Shown piece after piece: positions 1 through 4,076 of a stretch of 6,111 bases of DNA (positions within the stretch are counted from its first letter, which is position 1; the number at the start of each line of letters is the position of its first letter). A model generated the notes under the pieces. The model saw nothing but the letters and a program-made list of their open reading frames with translations. It was not told the DNA's origin and did not search any database. The stretch is from Planctomycetaceae bacterium UBA4732 (GTDB lineage: Bacteria; Planctomycetota; Planctomycetia; Gemmatales; Gemmataceae). The translations under genes and the position numbers were made by a program. Where the stretch lies: the NCBI GenBank assembly GCA_002404095.1, contig DHJA01000086.1, positions 7,357 to 13,467 of the forward strand, given 5' to 3'.

Positions 1-15
1 GCGGGGAAACCCCGC
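1..15. repeat. GC-rich hairpin downstream of cdsA (possible repeat or terminator)
   Basis: GCGGGG-AAA-CCCCGC is a perfect 6-bp stem with a 3-base loop. It is followed on the plus strand by CCCTACA, so the palindrome may extend beyond the left edge of the window. On the minus strand it lies 67 bases after the cdsA stop codon. It has no clear T-run, so a classical intrinsic terminator is not shown. A short intergenic palindromic repeat is equally possible. The remaining bases up to 82 hold no convincing gene start; the ATG codons on the minus strand there run into stops after a few codons. Confidence 0.45.
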
Positions 16-82
16 CCCTACAGCCCAGCCTGCATAATCAGTTGGGTTTCCGACGGCGCCCCGCCATCCCAAAGGACCGTCT

Positions 83-1024
83 TTACCACCGCAACCACAA
101 ATACGCCACCGGCGCGGCGAAGATGACGGAGTCGATCACGTCCAGCACACCGCCGAATCCCGGCACGGTGTCGGCGGCGTCTTTACGGCGGCAGTCGCGC
201 TTGATAAGCGATTCGGCCAAGTCCCCCAGCACTCCGGCTAGACCGACTGTCAGACCGAAGCCCAACGCCGCCCAGTCGCCGCCGCGCAACACCGAACTCT
301 GGCCGGCCAGATCGAAGGCGGGGTCGAAATGGACGGCCTGAAGCAGCGGGTTGAGGGTTCGGTTGAGGAGGAGAGCCGTCAGGACAGCCCCGAGCAGTCC
401 GCCCACGAACCCTTCCCAGGTCTTCTTCGGGCTGATGGCCGGCGCCATGCGATGGCGTCCGAACAAGCGTCCGGTAAAGTACGCGGCCACGTCGCCGAAC
501 TTGGGCACGAAGATGGCCATCGTAAGCGCCCCGTGAGGCGGCCCAGGATACGGAGGCGGGGCAGGCCAGCGCAGTTGCACGAGGAAGCACGGCAGCAATC
601 CCAGATAGGCCACGAATAAGATCGCCAGGGCGATTCGCAGCAGCGCGCCGCCGTCGTTGCGATAGCGCGGCGCCTCGGCTACGAACGCCAGCATCGTCGC
701 TCCGGCGAAGGTGAAGGCGACGAATTGCCACGGATCGAGTCCGAATTGCAGCTTCGCCTGACCAGAACCGCCGAGGTAGTAGTCCAAGATGTGTACCGGC
801 CAGTTGGCGAGCAGCACGGCGAGTACGCCACCGGCGCAAAGCCAAAACGGCGGCCGATTCGGCAAGAATTGGAGCAGGCGATGCAGTTCGGAGCTGGCGC
901 CCAGAGCCAAAAGCAAGATGACGAGAAGCAGGAAGGGGTAAACCGGCGCGAGGTAAAGGTCGGCGATCAACATGCAGGCGGCAAGCACCGCCATGATGGT
1001 TCCGACAAGGATGCGCGTCCGCAT
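83..1024 (-). CDS. cdsA: Phosphatidate cytidylyltransferase (CDP-diacylglycerol synthase)
   Basis: This 313-residue integral membrane enzyme converts phosphatidic acid and CTP to CDP-diacylglycerol, the branch point of bacterial phospholipid synthesis in the inner membrane. Several hydrophobic segments are visible, at about residues 6-45, 60-80, 100-116, 128-150, 204-220, 252-268 and 298-312. The family's C-terminal signature is recognisable: FGDVAAYFTGRLFG (176-189), SPKKTWEG (198-205), GDLAESLIKR (267-276), then KD (281-282) and PGFGGVLDVIDS (288-299). The usual PROSITE form has H-G-G and D-R-x-D in the last block; here these read F-G-G and D-V-I-D. The acidic residues and the K-R...K-D pair are kept. 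The ATG start lies 27 bases after the uppS stop, with a weak GGTG about 7-8 bases ahead, so it is probably co-transcribed with uppS. No dxr or rseP start follows within the window. Confidence 0.95.
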   Translation of the reverse strand: MRTRILVGTIMAVLAACMLIADLYLAPVYPFLLLVILLLALGASSELHRLLQFLPNRPPFWLCAGGVLAVLLANWPVHILDYYLGGSGQAKLQFGLDPWQFVAFTFAGATMLAFVAEAPRYRNDGGALLRIALAILFVAYLGLLPCFLVQLRWPAPPPYPGPPHGALTMAIFVPKFGDVAAYFTGRLFGRHRMAPAISPKKTWEGFVGGLLGAVLTALLLNRTLNPLLQAVHFDPAFDLAGQSSVLRGGDWAALGFGLTVGLAGVLGDLAESLIKRDCRRKDAADTVPGFGGVLDVIDSVIFAAPVAYLWLRW

Positions 1025-1051
1025 AATCGCACCGGGCCGGCGCCTATCGGA

Positions 1052-1816
1052 TCAAGTCAGCCCGCCGAAACGGCGTTCGCGTGCGGCGTAATCACGCAAG
1101 GCCTGATGCAGCGTCTCCCGGTCGAAATCCGGCCAGCACTGCGGCGTCACCCATATCTCGGAATATGATATCTGCCACAGCAGAAAATTACTAACGCGCA
1201 TCTCACCGGCCGTGCGGATGAGCAGGTCCGGGTCGGGCGTACCGGCCGTGTAGAGGGCGTCGCTGATGGCGGCCTCGTCGATCTTGTCGGGGTCGAGCGC
1301 GCCGTCGCGGGCTTGGCGGGCGAGGATGCGCACGGCGTCGATCAATTCGGTTCGGCCGCCGTAATTGATGGCGAGACAAAGGCCCATGCCGGTATTGTCC
1401 TGACTGAGCCGTATGCTCTCGTCGATCTCTTTCAGCACGCGATCGGGCAGGTCGCCGCGACGGCCGATGACGCTGAAGCGAATGTTTTGCTCCAGAATCT
1501 GGCGGCGTTCCTCAATGAGATATTGTTCGAGCAAGATCATCAGGAAATCGAGTTCGGTCTTGGGCCGCTTCCAATTCTCGCTGCTGAGGCAGTAAAGCGT
1601 CAACTGGCCGACGCCCAGCCGACAGCATTCCTCGACAATGGTTCGCACACTGACGGCGCCGCGCGTGTGGCCCTCGACGCGCGGCAAGCCGCGCTGTTGC
1701 GCCCAGCGGCCGTTGCCGTCCATGATGACGGCGATGTGTTCCGGCAGGCGCGCGGGGTCGAGGCCGGCTTCGGCCAGTCGTTGTAGGGCGTCGGGCTTGT
1801 GGATGGAAGATGTTAT
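1052..1816 (-). CDS. uppS: Isoprenyl transferase (undecaprenyl diphosphate synthase), probable ATA start
   Basis: This cytosolic cis-prenyltransferase adds isopentenyl units to farnesyl diphosphate, giving the C55 lipid carrier for peptidoglycan. Visible family motifs are HIAVIMDGNGRWA with the catalytic Asp, SSENWKRP, INYGGRTEL, the signature DLLIRTAGE with RVSNFLLWQ, and the terminal ERRFGG. The first in-frame ATG (1723-1721) is the Met of MDGNGRWA itself, next to the catalytic Asp, so it cannot be the natural start. Conserved-looking coding sequence (KPDALQRLAEAGLDPARLPEH) continues upstream to a TAG at 1834-1832 with no ATG, GTG or TTG. I place the start at ATA 1816-1814, which reads (M)TSSIHKPD..., gives 254 residues (the E. 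coli enzyme is about 253), and has GAGG five bases upstream. ATC at 1804-1802 and CTG at 1777-1775 are weaker alternatives. cdsA follows after 27 bases. Function is certain; the exact start is inferred. Confidence 0.93.
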   Translation of the reverse strand: MTSSIHKPDALQRLAEAGLDPARLPEHIAVIMDGNGRWAQQRGLPRVEGHTRGAVSVRTIVEECCRLGVGQLTLYCLSSENWKRPKTELDFLMILLEQYLIEERRQILEQNIRFSVIGRRGDLPDRVLKEIDESIRLSQDNTGMGLCLAINYGGRTELIDAVRILARQARDGALDPDKIDEAAISDALYTAGTPDPDLLIRTAGEMRVSNFLLWQISYSEIWVTPQCWPDFDRETLHQALRDYAARERRFGGLT

Positions 1817-1821
1817 TGCAA

Positions 1822-1825
1822 CCTC
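1822..1825 (-). promoter_or_regulatory. Shine-Dalgarno-like GAGG supporting the ATA start of uppS
   Basis: On the minus strand the sequence GAGG-TTGCA-ATA places a GAGG core five bases ahead of the proposed ATA start. It lies between the stop codon of the upstream small ORF (1834-1832) and uppS, so ribosomes ending that ORF could also re-initiate here. The spacing fits a ribosome binding site, but the motif is short and could be chance. Confidence 0.45.
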
Positions 1826-1831
1826 GTAAGT

Positions 1832-2089
1832 CTACTTAGATCGTCGCCTATTGATGAAATGATGCCCTATACTGATAACCAGGCCGAGTATGCCGCCAAG
1901 TATTCCCCAGAACCCAGCGAAGATTTGCGCCCGGTAGGGTCCGAATCCCCATATCCCGCCTGTCAATAGTCCAAATAATGCGCCTAGGGCTGTGCCGATA
2001 AGAAAGCCATTAAAGCACTGATCCCGCTTTGGTTGCGGATTCTGGTTGCTTTTCACAACCGCCCCCCAAGAGCCTATCCGAATAATCAT
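1832..2089 (-). CDS. Small two-helix membrane protein, glycine-rich, unknown function
   Basis: I do not recognise this 85-residue protein. It has a polar N-terminus (KSNQNPQPKRDQ, 13-24) followed by two hydrophobic, glycine-rich segments at about 27-49 (FNGFLIGTALGALFGLLTGG) and 55-77 (QIFAGFWGILGGILGLVISI). A basic tail NRRRSK ends it. GxxxG-type spacing within both helices suggests tight helix packing. Codons end in A or T far more often than in purA, uppS or cdsA. The ATG at 2089-2087 and the first seven residues overlap the left arm of the 93-base inverted-repeat element. A GTG at 2056-2054 with a G-rich stretch (2061-2067) just upstream gives a 74-residue version that starts outside the element and is equally plausible. 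Its TAG stop lies in the same frame as uppS, 15 bases before the proposed uppS start. Confidence 0.55.
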   Translation of the reverse strand: MIIRIGSWGAVVKSNQNPQPKRDQCFNGFLIGTALGALFGLLTGGIWGFGPYRAQIFAGFWGILGGILGLVISIGHHFINRRRSK

Positions 2090-2160
2090 CCGCCGGATGC
2101 CATTTTGACGGACAATCTGTGTTTTTGTATAGTAATTTAGTTTTATTCGGATAGGCTCTT
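2068..2160. repeat. 93-base element bounded by perfect 18-base inverted repeats (MITE-like)
   Basis: The arm AAGAGCCTATCCGAATAA at 2068-2085 is matched exactly in reverse complement by TTATTCGGATAGGCTCTT at 2143-2160. The 57-base interior is AT-rich and has a small CATCC-GCC-GGATG hairpin next to the left arm (2087-2099) but no gene. Terminal inverted repeats of this length around a tiny non-coding core are typical of a MITE or a deleted insertion sequence. I see no clear target-site duplication: the flanks read CCCCCC on the left and TCCAGT on the right. The right arm encodes the last five residues and stop of the upstream membrane protein (KSLSE-stop). The left arm contains part of the first codons of the downstream one. 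A regulatory stem-loop is an alternative. Confidence 0.8.
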
Positions 2161-2448
2161 TCCAGTTGACCGGCTACATTGACTTTTATACCGCCGCCAA
2201 GCTAGCAGGCAGGCAATTAACCCTGATGCGAAAACTCCTATCAGCAAGTTGAGAAAGAACAGTTTATAGTCGAAATACTGTTCAACGCCGACGCCCCAAA
2301 CAGCAAACGTGAACGGAAAGCCAGTCTCGCGGAACGGGAGCAGGCCCATTGGCTGGATAGCACCGATGAGATTCGCCAAGAGAAAAAAAGAAGCAAGTGC
2401 TATGAACCAGCCTGCAAAAACCCTCCAAAAGCGGCTTGCCATTAACAT
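2143..2448 (-). CDS. Small two-helix membrane protein, unknown function
   Basis: This is a 101-residue protein with two hydrophobic segments, at about 9-31 (RVFAGWFIALASFFLLANLIGA) and 61-84 (FFLNLLIGVFASGLIACLLAW). Between them lies an aromatic, Gly/Pro-rich stretch (GFPFTFAVWGVGVEQYFDY), and a basic tail RRYK follows. I do not recognise the family, though the layout resembles small conserved membrane proteins of planctomycetes. I chose ATG 2448-2446 because GGTGAG lies four bases upstream; an ATG two codons on (MASRFW) is also possible. The open frame runs further upstream to a GTG overlapping the purA stop, but that extension only reads through the 140-base fold-back element and looks non-coding. 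The final residues KSLSE and the stop are encoded by the right arm of the 93-base element, so the native C-terminus may have been replaced. Confidence 0.6.
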   Translation of the reverse strand: MLMASRFWRVFAGWFIALASFFLLANLIGAIQPMGLLPFRETGFPFTFAVWGVGVEQYFDYKLFFLNLLIGVFASGLIACLLAWRRYKSQCSRSTGKSLSE

Positions 2449-2485
2449 TGTACTCACCACTAGCGCTCCATGAATGAACGAGTCG

Positions 2486-2625
2486 CCCCCGGGTTCACGA
2501 GTACGTTCACCCTGGGCTTTATTACGGTCGTCCTCCGGACTCAAGACGCCGACGGCATCCTGACTTGGAGCCCCTTCGGGCGACTGAAATAAAGCCCCGG
2601 GTGAACGTACTCGTGAACCCGGGGG
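2486..2625. repeat. 140-base fold-back element with 38-base inverted arms
   Basis: The left arm 2486-2523 and right arm 2588-2625 are reverse complements at 37 of 38 positions; the single difference is CCCTGGGC against CCCGGGGC. Pairing continues imperfectly inward (GGTCGTCC with GGGCGACT, then GGACTCAAG with CTTGGAGCCC), so nearly the whole element can fold into one long hairpin with a loop of about 18 bases at 2546-2563. Each arm carries two GTTCAC words 12 bases apart (2493-2498 and 2505-2510 in the left arm). It begins five bases after the purA stop codon. It may be a MITE or REP-like repeat, a transcript-end structure for purA, or both. There is no T-run and no obvious target duplication. 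Confidence 0.85.
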
Positions 2626-2630
2626 ACCAG

Positions 2631-3911
2631 TCACCGCAGATAGATCGTCTGATCCCGATCCGGCCCCACGGAGACAATGGAGATCGGCAATTGAAGCAAT
2701 TCACTCAGTCGGTCAATATAGCGCCGCGCGGCCGCGGGCAAGTCGGCTTGCCGTTTCGCGCCGCTTACGTCCTGGCGCCATCCCGGCAGCGTCTCATAGA
2801 CAGGCTTGCAGCGCTCCAGCAAAAACGCATCGCTCGGGAAATAGTCGATGCGTTGGCCGTCCAACTCGTAGGCGACGGCGATGCGCACTTCGTCCACTTC
2901 GCTCAGCACGTCCAGTAACATCAACGCCATTTCGTCGGCGTCGCCGATGGCCGCGGTGTAACGAACCGCCACGGCGTCGAACCAGCCGCAGCGGCGCGGC
3001 CGGCCGGTCACGGTACCGTACTCGCGGCCGGTGCGACGGATGCGTTCGCCGATGTCGTCGTTCAGTTCGGTGGGGAAAGGGCCGCGGCCGACGCGCGTCG
3101 AGTACGCCTTGATGATGCCGACCACTCGGTCCAGCCGACGCGACGGTACGCCCGAACCGCTCCAGACGCCGGCCGTCGAGCTGTTGGAGCTGGTGACGTA
3201 GGGATAAGTGCCGTGGTCCACGTCGAGCAAGCTGCCCTGCGCGGCCTCGAATAAAATGTTCTTGCCGGCGCGAAGACCGTCGTGCAAAAGCTGTGTGGCA
3301 TTGACGACGTGCGGCCGCATCTGCTCGGCGTAGCCAAGGTAATCGCGGCAGAGAGCCTCGGCGTCGAATTGTTTGGCGTCCGGCGACAGGCCGCGCAGCA
3401 GCCGGTTTTTGCGCGGCACAATGACGCTGAGTCGCTCCCGAAGATGATCGGGATACAATAACTCGCCGACGCGCACGGCAGACATCCGGCCGACTTTGTC
3501 CTGATAACAGGGGCCGATGCCGCGGCCGGTGGTGCCGATGGATTGCTCGGCGCCCGCCTCGTTGAGACGTTCTTCCTCCATGTGATAGGGGAAAATGACG
3601 TGGGCATGATCGCTCACCACGAGGTTTTCGCCTACCGAAACGCCGGCCGCGCGAAGGTTGGCGACTTCTTCAAGAAAGCGCGGCGGGTAGAAGACGACGC
3701 CGTTGCCGATCACCGAGCGGACGTGCGGCTTGAGGACGCCGGTCGGCAGCAGGGAAAGTTTGAAGGTGCGGTCGCCGTGGACGACGGTATGGCCGGCGTT
3801 GGCGCCGCCGTTGTAACGAACCACGAAATCGTGATGATCCGTGAGGATGTCAACAATTTTGCCTTTGGCCTCGTCGCCCCATTGCAGGCCGACGACACAA
3901 GTGCAGGCCAT
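2631..3911 (-). CDS. purA: Adenylosuccinate synthetase
   Basis: This cytosolic enzyme joins IMP and aspartate using GTP to form adenylosuccinate, the first committed step to AMP. It has 426 residues against about 432 in E. coli, and positions line up almost one to one. Visible motifs are WGDEAKGK (11-18) with the catalytic Asp13, NAGHT (38-42) with the catalytic His41, GTTGRGIGP (126-134), QGSLLDVDHGTYPYVTSSN (225-243), RVGRGPFPTE (273-282), GRPRRCGWFD (303-312), and SVGPDRDQTI (414-423). Two deviations stand out: GDEGKGK is GDEAKGK, and the guanine-contacting TKLD motif reads MLLD (331-334). The ATG is supported by GGAG nine bases upstream. It is transcribed away from the STAND gene and toward the small membrane proteins and uppS. 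Confidence 0.97.
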   Translation of the reverse strand: MACTCVVGLQWGDEAKGKIVDILTDHHDFVVRYNGGANAGHTVVHGDRTFKLSLLPTGVLKPHVRSVIGNGVVFYPPRFLEEVANLRAAGVSVGENLVVSDHAHVIFPYHMEEERLNEAGAEQSIGTTGRGIGPCYQDKVGRMSAVRVGELLYPDHLRERLSVIVPRKNRLLRGLSPDAKQFDAEALCRDYLGYAEQMRPHVVNATQLLHDGLRAGKNILFEAAQGSLLDVDHGTYPYVTSSNSSTAGVWSGSGVPSRRLDRVVGIIKAYSTRVGRGPFPTELNDDIGERIRRTGREYGTVTGRPRRCGWFDAVAVRYTAAIGDADEMALMLLDVLSEVDEVRIAVAYELDGQRIDYFPSDAFLLERCKPVYETLPGWRQDVSGAKRQADLPAAARRYIDRLSELLQLPISIVSVGPDRDQTIYLR

Positions 3912-3920
3912 GAAAATTCA

Positions 3921-3924
3921 CTCC
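3921..3924 (-). promoter_or_regulatory. Shine-Dalgarno site of purA
   Basis: GGAG on the minus strand lies nine bases before the purA ATG (3911-3909). It confirms this start, which also matches the family N-terminus and puts the catalytic Asp13 and His41 at their usual numbers. Confidence 0.6.
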
Positions 3925-3991
3925 AGACGGACGACGGCGCGCCGCAGGACGCCTATACCGATCTTATACAACTTGCCGCTTCAACCGTTGC

Positions 3992-4020
3992 AGTTTAGTG
4001 GTCTTGCCCCGTGTCGTCAA
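3992..4020 (-). promoter_or_regulatory. Candidate sigma-70-type promoter for purA
   Basis: On the minus strand, TTGACG (4020-4015) and TAAACT (3997-3992) are separated by 17 bases, matching five of six and four of six consensus positions. Transcription would begin near 3985, giving a leader of about 75 bases before purA. A second -10-like word TATAAG (3968-3963) lies closer but has no good -35 partner. I see no convincing plus-strand promoter for the STAND gene in the same 165-base intergenic region. This is pattern matching only. Confidence 0.35.
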
Positions 4021-4076
4021 TCCGCCCTGATTTCGTAGTTCATCTACTCCGATGCCCGACTATCCCTGAGTTCACG

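Noticed and set aside
1..82. Start of dxr downstream of cdsA
   Set aside because: The ATG codons on the minus strand here meet stops after a few codons, and there is no recognisable Dxr N-terminus.
2068..2160. Calling the 93-base element a specific IS family remnant
   Set aside because: The GAGCCTATCCG-type terminus is reminiscent of several IS families, but there is no transposase fragment and no target duplication, so no family can be named.
2449..2634. N-terminal extension of the 101-residue membrane protein to a GTG overlapping the purA stop (163 residues)
   Set aside because: The GTGA overlap looks like translational coupling, but the added residues are simply the translation of the 140-base fold-back element. 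The downstream ATG at 2448 has a good ribosome binding site.
2565..3998. Plus-strand open frames over purA (2565-2918, 3543-3998) and others over uppS and cdsA
   Set aside because: They lie antisense to unambiguous conserved enzymes and show no domain features.
4011..4076. GTG start at 4011 for the STAND gene
   Set aside because: In frame, but the added 22 residues show no domain or ribosome binding site and overlap the candidate purA promoter region. The ATG at 4077 gives MPRLPHIHH just ahead of the conserved entry motif.
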